From a virus: 22,651 bases of DNA. Position 1 is the stretch's first letter. Each line of letters starts with the position of its first letter. The notes beneath the pieces are model-generated. The model had not been told where the DNA came from. It saw only the letters and a list, made by a program, of their open reading frames with translations, and ran no database searches. Below are positions 5,607 to 12,600 of this stretch, piece after piece. The translations under genes were made by a program, and so were the position numbers. The stretch covers positions 1 through 22,651 of IMG/VR virus record IMGVR_UViG_3300001848_000215; one strand, given 5' to 3'.

Positions 5607-6174
5607 CTGGCTGGCTGGCTGTCGGGCCATGCTGCAGGGCTAACAGGAAAGCAGGGGCCAGGCATGGCCCGGCAAGGCTGCCATGGCATTGGCCCCGCCC
5701 AAGCCCTAGCAAGGCCGCAGGCTGGCCCGTGCGGCAGGGCCGGCGGTTATACCATGGCCCCGCGCCCCATGCCTGCCAGCGGGCCGCGCTGTGGCCCTGC
5801 CCGCCCCGCGTCTAGCTGCCCAGCGCCCAGCTCGCCGATGGCCTAGCTCGCCTTGCGGTTGCGCTTGCCTTGATCCGGCGCCGGGCCTGTCATGCTATGC
5901 CATTGATTCGTTTATGCTTTTGCCCGATTTGCGTATAACGTCTATTACGGGAAATCGTGCTGCATTGCGGTAAGTCATTGAAATTGCATGGCTGACAGCG
6001 TAAACTTGAGTTCGATTCTCAAAAAAATCTTCGACGGGGTGGGGTAGCTTTAAACATAGGCCCCCCCCACAAACGGGCCAATGTTGAGTTATCTTGCCCT
6101 GCCCGCAAAATTTTGCCGGGAAATCCAAAATCGGACCTTGCGCCGCGCTCAACAGGCGGTCCAGGCGCCAGATA
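5607..6174. other. gene-free GC-rich stretch between early and late operons
   Basis: I see no convincing gene here on either strand. The open frames that exist are Pro/Arg/Cys/Gly-rich with no ribosome site or family pattern. About 5607-5880 is very rich in GGCC, CCATGG and GGC words, while 5900-6030 becomes AT-richer. A possible -10 (TATAAC, 5934-5939) has no good -35. At 6006-6022, TTGAG-TTCGATT-CTCAA looks exactly like a tRNA T-arm, but no whole tRNA folds around it. A run GTGGGG...CCCCAC brackets 6040-6070. Confidence 0.5.
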
Positions 6175-6233
6175 TTGACTCTCGGCCCAAATCTGGGCAT
6201 ATTTGGCACAAATTCACTTAGATTTGGTGCAAA
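6175..6233 (+). promoter_or_regulatory. candidate late-operon promoter with ATTTGG repeats
   Basis: TTGACT at 6175-6180 (5 of 6 consensus) and CATATT at 6198-6203 (4 of 6) are 17 bases apart and lie directly upstream of the first late gene. The segment has CCAAAT...ATTTGG dyads: one inside the promoter (6187-6206) and a second (GCACAAAT...ATTTGGTGC) running to the start codon. These could be activator or repressor sites controlling the structural operon. The ribosome site for ATG 6234 is weak. Confidence 0.4.
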
Positions 6234-6404
6234 ATGCCTTCAACATCTGACAAGCAGCGCAGAATGATGGCTGCGGCTGCTCATGACCCTAAGTTTGCGA
6301 AGAAAGTTGGCGTGCCGGTGAAGGTAGCCAAGGAGTTCAACGCGGCTGACAAGGGGCCGAAGCTTGCCAGGGCCATGAAGAACATGGATCGGGACGATAC
6401 ATGA
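6234..6404 (+). CDS. small conserved phage protein upstream of terminase
   Basis: A 56-residue basic protein starting MPSTSDKQRRMMAAAAHDPK, then FAKKVGVPVKVAKEFNAADK and GPKLARAMKNMDRDDT. The pattern SxKQxxxMAAAAHxPxFAKKVGVPxxVAKEFxxADK is one I know from many tailed phages as a short protein of unknown function, often near replication or packaging genes. It ends with an ATGA overlap on the next gene's start, so it belongs to the late operon and is probably its first gene. There is no clear Shine-Dalgarno sequence; only TTGGTG lies just before the ATG. Confidence 0.75.
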   Translation: MPSTSDKQRRMMAAAAHDPKFAKKVGVPVKVAKEFNAADKGPKLARAMKNMDRDDT

Positions 6405-6706
6405 GGGCGCGTGGTAAGCAGTTTGAGAAGGGCAACACGGCGAGCCGGGGCCGTGGGCGTCCGGTTGGCGCCAAGGCCAAGTCCACGATGAAGGCCAAGG
6501 AGATGATTGCGAGTTTCATTGATGGGAACTCGGCGCGTCTGAACCAGTGGCTTGAAGAAGTGTATGAGCAGGACGGGCCACGGGCCGCGTTCATGTGCTT
6601 TTCGGATTTGATTGAATACCATGTGCCGAAGCTGGCGCGTAATGAGGTAACTGGCCCGGATGAAGGCCCTGTGGAGCTGGTTATTTCGTGGCAAGAAAAG
6701 AAGTAG
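6401..6706 (+). CDS. terS: terminase small subunit-like protein
   Basis: A 101-residue protein. The N-terminus KQFEKGNTASRGRGRPVGAK is the GxFxxGNxxxxGRPxG basic motif common at the start of phage small-terminase-like/DUF5681 proteins. The middle is helical (AKEMIASFIDGNSARLNQWL) and the C-terminus reads DLIEYHVPKLARNEVTG. It sits directly upstream of terL and overlaps it by 19 bases, the classic TerS position. TerS recognises the packaging site on phage DNA and stimulates the large subunit; this role is from family and position. It is shorter than many TerS proteins. Confidence 0.75.
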   Translation: MRARGKQFEKGNTASRGRGRPVGAKAKSTMKAKEMIASFIDGNSARLNQWLEEVYEQDGPRAAFMCFSDLIEYHVPKLARNEVTGPDEGPVELVISWQEKK

Positions 6707-8886
6707 CCATTGCCTATACGCCGCGTGATGCGTTTATGCCGTTTCACAACCGGACGCAGCGTTGGGCTTGCCTTGTGGCGCATCGGCGGGCGGGCAAGAC
6801 TGTAGCGGCGGTCAATGACATTATCCGGGCGGCGGTTACTTGCAAGACGCACAACCCGCTTTTTGGGTACATAGCCCCGTACCGCAGTCAGGCCAAGAGC
6901 GTGGCCTGGGATTATCTGAAGCGTTTCTGCAAACCAATCACAAAGGCTGCCAATGAAGCTGAATTGCAGATTGATCTTGTCAATAATGCGCGCATTCGTC
7001 TTTTCGGTGCTGACAATGCTGATGCTATGCGCGGTTTGGGTTTTGATGGTATTTTTATGGACGAGTATGGCGATTTTCGACCTTCTGTATGGGGTCACGT
7101 CATTCGCCCTACGCTTTCTGATAAACAGGGTTGGGCCGTTTTCGGTGGTACTCCAAAAGGTAAAAACCAATTTTGGGACATTTACCAGACGGCAAAGTTA
7201 GCGCCCAAAGAATGGTTTCTTTTGAGGCTTACGGCGACGGATAGCGGGATACTGCCGCAGTCTGAATTGGATGCTGTCAAGGCGCAGATTACGACTGACC
7301 AGTATATGCAGGAATATGAGTGCAGCTTTGAGGCTGCGATTCTGGGCGCGTATTATGGCGTTGAGATGCGGGAGGCGTCTGACCAGGGCCGCATTACTGC
7401 GGTGCCGTATGATCCCAGCATTCCGACATATACGGCATGGGATTTGGGGTATCGAGATGATACCGCTATTTGGTGGTATCAGGTGGTCCGCAATGAAATA
7501 CACATTATCGATTATTACGCTGTTTCCGGTGCTGGTATTTCTGATATTGCTAAGGTTGTTCTCGAAAAGCCTTACCATTACGGCAAGCACTATCTGCCGC
7601 ATGATGCGCGGGCTAAGACACTTGCTGCACAGGGCAAGTCTGTCATTGAGCAGTTGGCTGAGTTTCTTGGCTTAGCAAACATTGGCGTGGTGCCTGATCT
7701 TGGCGTTCAGGACGGCATACAGGCTGTTCGTATGACGCTGCCCAAGTGCTGGTTTGATGAATTGAAATGCCATGATGGCATTGAGGCTTTGCGCCAGTAT
7801 GAGCGTGAGTTTGATGAAGACAAAAAGGCGTTTCGCACAACGCCCAAGCATAACTGGTGCTTTACAGGCGACACAAAGGTATTGACACGTTACGGAACGT
7901 ATCAGATGATAGACCTACCGTATAGCGGAGAGGTTCTGACATCATGTGGCTGGAAGCAATACATCAATCCGCGTGTGACGCGGAAAAATGCCCGTCTTGT
8001 GGAAGTAACGTTCAAAGACGGTCTTATGGTGAAATGTACGCCGGATCATGCATTCAAAACGGAATTCGGGTGGATATCCGCAGAACACCTAACGCCGGGT
8101 ACAGTGATCCAATCTTCCTTGACCCAATTACCCAATATTTTGACGGTGGCTTATACCGCATTTGGGAAAGCGATAAATACTTTAAGCGCGGCGGCAAATA
8201 CTTGCACCGAGACGTTTGGAAAGCGGCTTTTGGCGTCATTCCAGACGGATGCCATATTCATCACAAAGACAGCAACCGCGCAAACAACAGGCTTTCAAAT
8301 CTCGAATGCTTGCCTGCCGCAATACATCTTCGCGAAACGCTTGCTGGACAACCAAAAAGAACATTCACTCAAGAAGCTCGCACTTCAGCAGCAGAATGGC
8401 ATCGTTCCGACGCAGGACGTTTATGGCACAAACGCCATGCAGAGCGTTCTAAAAGTTGGACAAAATGGAAGCGTGAATCAAAAGAATGCCTTGAATGCAA
8501 AAACACGTTTGATGCGTTGGTTCGCAAATCGGGGCACGCTCAAAAATATTGTTCATCCGCTTGCAAAGTTAAAGCATATCGCAACCGAGGCGGTCAAAAG
8601 CAAGCGGCAGCTCGTTATAGAGAACGTCAAAAATCTAAATGAAACTTCTGACGTTTGGTGCTTGACAGTGCCGGGCGCAGAAGAATTTTCCTTACAAAAC
8701 GGTGCGCTGGTTCATAATTGTTCGCATCCTGCAGATGCGTTCCGCATGATGGCGATTGCGTGGCGTGGCGAGGATTCCAAAAAGATTGTGGCTTTTGACC
8801 GTCCGTTGATTGTTGGTCCCGGCAATACGGCGACATTGAATGATATGTGGGCGGCAAACAAACCTAAGAGAAGGGCTAGATTATGA
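6688..8886 (+). CDS. terL: terminase large subunit precursor interrupted by an intein
   Basis: A 732-codon precursor that should splice to a 445-residue TerL (residues 1-390 joined to 678-732), the usual size. The ATPase domain has Walker A RRAGKT (33-38), Walker B IFMDEY (122-127) and a coupling-type motif FGGTPKGKN (152-160). The RNase H-like nuclease has WDLGYRDDTA (D252), LPHDAR (H305, D306) and, after the intein, SHPADAFR (D683). TerL pumps DNA into the prohead and cuts concatemers. The start is GTG at 6688, inside terS. The end overlaps the next gene by ATGA. The intein is placed so that D683, the last nuclease acid, is only five residues beyond the C-terminal splice junction. TerL is presumably inactive as a nuclease until splicing. 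Confidence 0.93.
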   Translation: MARKEVAIAYTPRDAFMPFHNRTQRWACLVAHRRAGKTVAAVNDIIRAAVTCKTHNPLFGYIAPYRSQAKSVAWDYLKRFCKPITKAANEAELQIDLVNNARIRLFGADNADAMRGLGFDGIFMDEYGDFRPSVWGHVIRPTLSDKQGWAVFGGTPKGKNQFWDIYQTAKLAPKEWFLLRLTATDSGILPQSELDAVKAQITTDQYMQEYECSFEAAILGAYYGVEMREASDQGRITAVPYDPSIPTYTAWDLGYRDDTAIWWYQVVRNEIHIIDYYAVSGAGISDIAKVVLEKPYHYGKHYLPHDARAKTLAAQGKSVIEQLAEFLGLANIGVVPDLGVQDGIQAVRMTLPKCWFDELKCHDGIEALRQYEREFDEDKKAFRTTPKHNWCFTGDTKVLTRYGTYQMIDLPYSGEVLTSCGWKQYINPRVTRKNARLVEVTFKDGLMVKCTPDHAFKTEFGWISAEHLTPGTVIQSSLTQLPNILTVAYTAFGKAINTLSAAANTCTETFGKRLLASFQTDAIFITKTATAQTTGFQISNACLPQYIFAKRLLDNQKEHSLKKLALQQQNGIVPTQDVYGTNAMQSVLKVGQNGSVNQKNALNAKTRLMRWFANRGTLKNIVHPLAKLKHIATEAVKSKRQLVIENVKNLNETSDVWCLTVPGAEEFSLQNGALVHNCSHPADAFRMMAIAWRGEDSKKIVAFDRPLIVGPGNTATLNDMWAANKPKRRARL
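7858..8718 (+). other. intein in TerL (Hint splicing domain)
   Basis: A 287-residue intein, TerL precursor residues 391-677. Block A starts at the nucleophile C391 (CFTGDTKVLTRYGTYQ). Block B is CTPDH with T451 and H454. Block F is SDVWCLTVPGAEEF (654-667). Block G is LVHN followed by C678 of the C-extein. All residues needed for standard Cys/His-Asn/Cys splicing are present. There is no LAGLIDADG or HNH motif in this frame. Residues about 480-650 are Thr/Ala/Lys/Gln-rich and read like the shadow of the HNH gene encoded in another frame of the same DNA. Insertion is at a conserved active-site motif, as is typical of inteins. Confidence 0.93.
7944..8642 (+). CDS. HNH homing endonuclease encoded out of frame inside the TerL intein
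   Basis: A 232-residue protein read in the -1 (+2) frame relative to terL and lying wholly within the intein DNA. Domains: N-terminal zinc knuckle CPSC (C16, C19); HRDVWKAAFG (88-97), the usual lead-in to phage HNH endonucleases; the HNH core HIHHKD (104-109), N111, N114-N115, NLEC (119-122) and H128; a TSAAEWHRSDAGRLWHKRH segment; and a C-terminal zinc knuckle with C182/C185 and C203/C207. The likely role is cutting intein-free terL alleles so that the element is copied in by repair. ATG 7944 has GGAGAGG 10 bases upstream (7927-7933), and an in-frame TAG at 7923-7925 bars a longer start, so independent internal initiation is the simplest reading. The stop is TGA at 8640-8642. Confidence 0.88.
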   Translation: MWLEAIHQSACDAEKCPSCGSNVQRRSYGEMYAGSCIQNGIRVDIRRTPNAGYSDPIFLDPITQYFDGGLYRIWESDKYFKRGGKYLHRDVWKAAFGVIPDGCHIHHKDSNRANNRLSNLECLPAAIHLRETLAGQPKRTFTQEARTSAAEWHRSDAGRLWHKRHAERSKSWTKWKRESKECLECKNTFDALVRKSGHAQKYCSSACKVKAYRNRGGQKQAAARYRERQKSK

Positions 8887-9206
8887 GTGGTGTTAACAAT
8901 CCGTATAGGTATCCGTATGAGCACGTTGCCGCGTCACAGACGGCCCAGGTGCTTGGTGGCACGGGCGCGGCGGGTGATTACCTGCATCGTCTGATTTGCA
9001 CGGTCAGCACGGCGGCGACGAGCTTGGTTCAGATCGTTGATGGCACGGGCGCGGGTATCCTGACCCATACCGTGTTGCCCAATAACGTGGGCGGCGGCGT
9101 TGGTGTTTATAACATTGAGTTCAATGCTGTTTCGGCAAATGGCGCGTGGAAAGTGACCACGGGCGCGGGCGTTGAAGTCATGGCCGTGGGCATCTTCAGT
9201 GCGTAA
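8883..9206 (+). CDS. small phage protein, probably virion-associated
   Basis: A 107-residue beta-rich protein: GGTGAAGDYLHRLICTVSTA, then TSLVQIVDGTGAGILTHTVLP and SANGAWKVTTGAGVEVMAVG. This Gly/Thr/Val pattern recurs in small proteins encoded between terL and portal in many tailed phages and looks like a beta-sandwich decoration or head protein. Its ATG overlaps the terL stop (ATGA). No membrane segment or signal peptide is seen. Virion location is inferred from position and composition; function is unknown. Confidence 0.7.
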   Translation: MSGVNNPYRYPYEHVAASQTAQVLGGTGAAGDYLHRLICTVSTAATSLVQIVDGTGAGILTHTVLPNNVGGGVGVYNIEFNAVSANGAWKVTTGAGVEVMAVGIFSA

Positions 9207-9357
9207 GGCGGGCTTGTACGCCAACATTCTGGCGAAGCAGGAGCGCATCAAGGCTGGGTCTGGCGAGCATATGCGTAAGCCAGGCGACCCAGGTGCGCCT
9301 ACGGCTGAAGCGTTTAAAGAGTCAGCCAAGACAGCCAAGAAGGACAAAGGCAAATGA
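9199..9357 (+). CDS. short basic phage protein
   Basis: A 52-residue protein, VRKAGLYANILAKQERIKAG continuing SGEHMRKPGDPGAPTAEAFK and a Lys-rich tail. The motif RKxGLYANIxAKxxRIKAGSGExMRKPGxxGAPTAxxFK is one I know from many phage genomes, usually next to portal or terminase genes, with no established function. GTG 9199 is chosen because known relatives begin at this RKxGLYAN point; a TTG nine codons earlier is the alternative. It overlaps the previous gene by 8 bases and the next by ATGA. Confidence 0.65.
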   Translation: MRKAGLYANILAKQERIKAGSGEHMRKPGDPGAPTAEAFKESAKTAKKDKGK

Positions 9358-9641
9358 CTGCTGCTTGGACGCGCAAGGAAGGCAAGAATCCCAAGGGCGG
9401 ATTGAATGCCAAGGGGCGGGCTTCGTACAAGGCTGAGACTGGCGGCACATTAAAGCCGCCCGTCAAGGCTGGTGACAATCCGCGTCGCGCGTCTTTTCTG
9501 GCGCGTATGGGCAATATGCCGGGGCCGATGGAAAAGGATGGCAAGCCCACGCGGCTTGCTCTTGCCTTGAAAGCCTGGGGCGCCTCAAGCAAGGAAGACG
9601 CCCGTGCCAAAGCAAAGGCCATTTCGGCAAGGAATAAGTAA
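9354..9641 (+). CDS. DUF6321-like phage protein
   Basis: A 95-residue basic protein: AWTRKEGKNPKGGLNAKGRA, SYKAETGGTLKPPV, RRASFLARMGNMPGPM and GKPTRLALALKAWGASS. This order (AWxRKxGxNPxGGLNxKGRxSY ... RRxSFxARMxxMxGPM ... G.PTRxALALxxW) matches the phage family I know as DUF6321, which lies beside terminase and portal genes. Its function is not established. The strong basic charge and position suggest a role with DNA or in the head during packaging, but that is inference. ATG 9354 overlaps the previous stop (ATGA). Confidence 0.75.
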   Translation: MTAAWTRKEGKNPKGGLNAKGRASYKAETGGTLKPPVKAGDNPRRASFLARMGNMPGPMEKDGKPTRLALALKAWGASSKEDARAKAKAISARNK

Positions 9642-9651
9642 GGAATAGAAC

Positions 9652-11958
9652 ATGGCCTTGGAAAAGTTTGATTCGACTGTTCAGCGTCTGCTCAACAGTA
9701 TTGCGACTTACAATTCTGAATTTAAGCGTTGGGAAGCTCGCACGACCAAGATCATTCGCCGTTACCGGGATGACCAGAATACCGGCACGGGCATGACCAA
9801 TGACGCCGCGCGGTTTAACATTCTTTGGTCGAATGTTCAGACGCTTGTTCCGGCTGTGTTTGCCCGGTTGCCCAAGGCTGATGTTTCGCGGCGCTTTGGC
9901 GACAATGATCCTGTCGGGCGCGTTGCGTCTTTGTTGATCCAGCGGGCATTGGATTACGAAATTGAGCATTACCCTGATTACCGTTCGTCTATGCGTCATG
10001 CCGTGGAAGACAGGTTCCTTGGCGGGCGCGGCGTGGCGTGGGTCCGCTATGACCCGCATATCAAACAGCAGGATATTCCAGAAGATGGCTTCCAAATCAC
10101 AGATGACGTCGAAGAAGGCGAAGCCCGCGAAGCGTCGGGCGACATCCACAACCAAACCGCAGGAAACGATGGACAGCCTGAGGAAATCGACTACGAGTGC
10201 GCCCCAACAGACTACGTTCATTGGCGCGATTTTGGACATTCTAGCGCGCGTACTTGGGAAGAAGTAACCCAGGTTTGGCGTTGGGTTTATATGTCCAAGG
10301 ATGCCGTGACGGAACGGTTTGGCAAGAAGCTCGCCAAGAAGATTCCGTTTAACAGCAGCCCGGACGGTCTGACCAAGTACGGCCAGCGTGAGAAGCCCAA
10401 CGACAAGGCCAAGATTTGCGAACTGTGGGACAAGGAAACCGGCAAGGTTTACTGGCTCATGGAAAACTGGCCGGAACTTCTGGACGAGCGTGATGACCCG
10501 CTTGATCTGGAAGGCTTTTTCCCGTGCGCCAAGCCTCTTTATGCCACGACCACCAGCGACAGTCTGGTGCCGGTCCCTGATTTTATTCTGTATCAGGATC
10601 AGGCCAATGAGCTTGATATTCTGACTGACCGCATTGACGGTCTGGTGAAAGCCCTGCGCGTCCGTGGTGTGTATGACGCTTCTCAGCCCGCACTGCAGCG
10701 TTTGTTGACAGAAGGCGACAACAATACGTTGGTCCCCGTCGATAAATGGATGGCCTTTAGCGAGAAGGGTGGGTTGAAGGGTTCTATTGACCTGCTGCCC
10801 ATTGAGACTTTGGCCTCCGCGCTCATTAACTGTTACCAGGCACAGGCCAACATCAAGGGGCAGATTTATGAAATTACTGGCATTTCAGACATTTTGCGCG
10901 GCGTTGGGGCGGCTTCTGAATCCGCCACGGCCCAGCAGCTCAAAGGACAATATGCTGGATTGCGACTGCGAGCTATGCAGGAGAGCGTTGCGCTCTTTGC
11001 GAGCGAGCTACTCAGGCTCAAAGCGCAAATAATCTGCACTAAGTTCCAGCCAGAAACTATCCTGAGATTTGCCGCTGCGGATCAAATGTCCCCTGCCGAC
11101 CAGCAGATGATTCCGCAAGCCCTTGCTTTGATGCAGGACAACCCGCTGCGCTCGTTCCGCATTCAGGTTGCGGCGGATAGCCTTGTTCAGCTTGACGAAA
11201 ACCAGAACAAGCAGGACCGCATGGAGTTTATGAATGCGTTCTCCAATTTCATGCGTGAAGCTGTCCCGGCGGGCCAGGCTTCGCCTGAAATGGTGCCGCT
11301 GCTCATGGACATGATGAAGTTTGGCATTGGCGGGTTTAAACAGGCTGAAGTCATGGAAGGCACGATTGACGCAGCGCTTCAGCAAATGATTGCCGCAGCG
11401 CAGCAAAAGGCCATGAATCCGCAGCCTTCGCCTGAAATGCAGAAAATCCAGGCGCAGACCCAGATGGAACAGGCCAAGGTTCAGGCTGATGCACAGGGCC
11501 AGCAGGCCAGAATGCAGGCTGATGTTCAGATTGAGCAGATGAAGGCTCAGATGAATGCCCAGCTAGAGACACAGCGCCAGCAGCATGAGGCCCAGCTTAA
11601 AATGCAGGAATTGGCCGCGCAGGAACAGTTTGACCGCTGGAAGGCTGAGTTGGAAGCGGCGACCAAGATCATGGTTGCCCGCATTGCCGCCAACCCTGGC
11701 ATGGACATTCCGGCCATTGAGGCCCAGCAGGCTGCTGCCGAAACTATTACGACAGAGCTTGGCGATAATGTCCGTCAGGCCATGGACCAGATGGCCCAGG
11801 CTCATAACAACATGGCGATGATGCACGGCGAAGCCATGCAGAAGCTGCATGATGTTTTGCAGGCGGCTAATGCGCCCAAGCGCGTTGTGCGCGGGCCTGA
11901 TGGCCGCGCGATTGGCGTTGAACCTGTCCAAGCTGTTTTGCCGGGAACCTTGCAATGA
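9652..11958 (+). CDS. portal protein
   Basis: A 768-residue protein matching long phage portals of podovirus-like and related phages. It starts with helical DSTVQRLLNSIATYNSEFKR, then NILWSNVQTLVPAVFARLPK (about residues 58-77) and HAVEDRFLGGRGVAWVRYDP. The centre includes DFILYQDQANELDILTDRID, a typical portal stem-approach helix, and ITGISDILRGVGAASESATA. Residues about 593-670 form a Gln/Ala/Met-rich coiled coil, probably the inner barrel. Twelve copies would form the ring at one head vertex through which TerL pumps DNA. AAGGAA lies 6 bases before ATG 9652. The end overlaps the next gene by ATGA. Confidence 0.9.
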   Translation: MALEKFDSTVQRLLNSIATYNSEFKRWEARTTKIIRRYRDDQNTGTGMTNDAARFNILWSNVQTLVPAVFARLPKADVSRRFGDNDPVGRVASLLIQRALDYEIEHYPDYRSSMRHAVEDRFLGGRGVAWVRYDPHIKQQDIPEDGFQITDDVEEGEAREASGDIHNQTAGNDGQPEEIDYECAPTDYVHWRDFGHSSARTWEEVTQVWRWVYMSKDAVTERFGKKLAKKIPFNSSPDGLTKYGQREKPNDKAKICELWDKETGKVYWLMENWPELLDERDDPLDLEGFFPCAKPLYATTTSDSLVPVPDFILYQDQANELDILTDRIDGLVKALRVRGVYDASQPALQRLLTEGDNNTLVPVDKWMAFSEKGGLKGSIDLLPIETLASALINCYQAQANIKGQIYEITGISDILRGVGAASESATAQQLKGQYAGLRLRAMQESVALFASELLRLKAQIICTKFQPETILRFAAADQMSPADQQMIPQALALMQDNPLRSFRIQVAADSLVQLDENQNKQDRMEFMNAFSNFMREAVPAGQASPEMVPLLMDMMKFGIGGFKQAEVMEGTIDAALQQMIAAAQQKAMNPQPSPEMQKIQAQTQMEQAKVQADAQGQQARMQADVQIEQMKAQMNAQLETQRQQHEAQLKMQELAAQEQFDRWKAELEAATKIMVARIAANPGMDIPAIEAQQAAAETITTELGDNVRQAMDQMAQAHNNMAMMHGEAMQKLHDVLQAANAPKRVVRGPDGRAIGVEPVQAVLPGTLQ

Positions 11959-12143
11959 TTACGACAACCAAGGGAATGATGGACGAGGCGCTTTTGGAAA
12001 AGCGTGAAGGCCAGACAGAAAATGACAATGAAACAACCTCATGGGTTGAATATTGGGACGGCGGTGAGTTGGTTCATCGTTCGGTTCATGTTCATCTTAA
12101 AAAGCCCATGATTTCTATATCTGAAATTGGAGGCTTTTCGTGA
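11955..12143 (+). CDS. small conserved phage protein downstream of portal
   Basis: A 62-residue acidic protein: TTKGMMDEALLEKREGQTEN, then SWVEYWDGGELVHRSVHVHL and KKPMISISEIGGFS. The pattern TTKGxMDExLLEKRExxxDNxxExxxWVEYWxxGELVHRSVHVxLK occurs in many tailed phages right after the portal gene, with no known function. The ATG overlaps the portal stop and the end overlaps the next gene's GTG (GTGA), so it lies inside a coupled chain. Confidence 0.7.
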   Translation: MITTTKGMMDEALLEKREGQTENDNETTSWVEYWDGGELVHRSVHVHLKKPMISISEIGGFS

Positions 12144-12595
12144 GTAACACTCAGGCAATGTGTACGTCCTTCAAGGGCGAAATTCTGTCGGGGGTCCACG
12201 CCCTTGGCACGACTGTAACGCGAGCCACGACGGCGGCTGACACGCTGAAGGCCGCGCTTTATCTGGCGTCGGCTACCGTCAATGCGGCGACCACGGCATA
12301 TTCGGCCACGGGCGAAGTTTCGGGCGCCGGGTATTCTGCGGGCGGCGTGACTGTCACCAATGCCACGGCGCCCACGACAAGCGGCACGACTGGTTACTGG
12401 ACGCCTTCGGCCAGCATTACCTATACCACGGTTACGCTGACCACAGCCTTTGATTGTGTTTTGATTTATAACTCAACTCAGAGCAACAAGGCTATTTCGG
12501 TTCATACGTTTGGCTCACAGACTGTGACTGCCGGGACGTTTACGCTGACCATGCCGACCAATGATGCGAGCAACGCCCTTATCCGCATTGCCTAA
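12140..12595 (+). CDS. small beta-rich virion protein candidate
   Basis: A 151-residue protein with a conserved-looking start (MSNTQAMCTSFKGEILSGVH, then TTAADTLKAALYLASATVN) and a Thr/Ser/Ala/Gly-rich body of alternating strands (YWTPSASITYTTVTLTTAFD, then SNKAISVHTFGSQTVTAGTF). Similar proteins lie downstream of portal genes in many phages and are usually annotated as structural. The start is GTG 12140, with GGAGG at 12129-12133 giving ideal spacing. A decoration or accessory head role is inferred from composition and place. Confidence 0.65.
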   Translation: MSNTQAMCTSFKGEILSGVHALGTTVTRATTAADTLKAALYLASATVNAATTAYSATGEVSGAGYSAGGVTVTNATAPTTSGTTGYWTPSASITYTTVTLTTAFDCVLIYNSTQSNKAISVHTFGSQTVTAGTFTLTMPTNDASNALIRIA

Positions 12596-12600
12596 GTCTA

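Noticed and set aside
5402-5815. 137-codon open frame on the plus strand in the repeat region
   Set aside because: It runs through palindromes and TGTCC repeats, has no ribosome site, and its protein is Cys/Pro/Arg-rich without any recognisable pattern.
5950-6035. Possible complete tRNA gene around the T-arm-like sequence
   Set aside because: No pairing acceptor stem, D-arm or anticodon stem could be found at the right distances; only the T-arm is convincing.
5895-6209. 104-codon open frame on the minus strand
   Set aside because: It crosses the candidate late promoter and T-arm-like sequence; no ribosome site, no family pattern and unlikely composition.
6337-7170. 277-codon open frame on the minus strand opposite terS/terL
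   Set aside because: Shadow of terL; it lies opposite conserved ATPase motifs and has no plausible protein pattern.
7926-8650. HNH joined to the intein by programmed frameshifting in and out
   Set aside because: Entry would have to occur in the 18 bases between the in-frame TAG and the ATG. No slippery heptamer is seen there, and a second, opposite shift would be needed at the end. Internal initiation with GGAGAGG is simpler.
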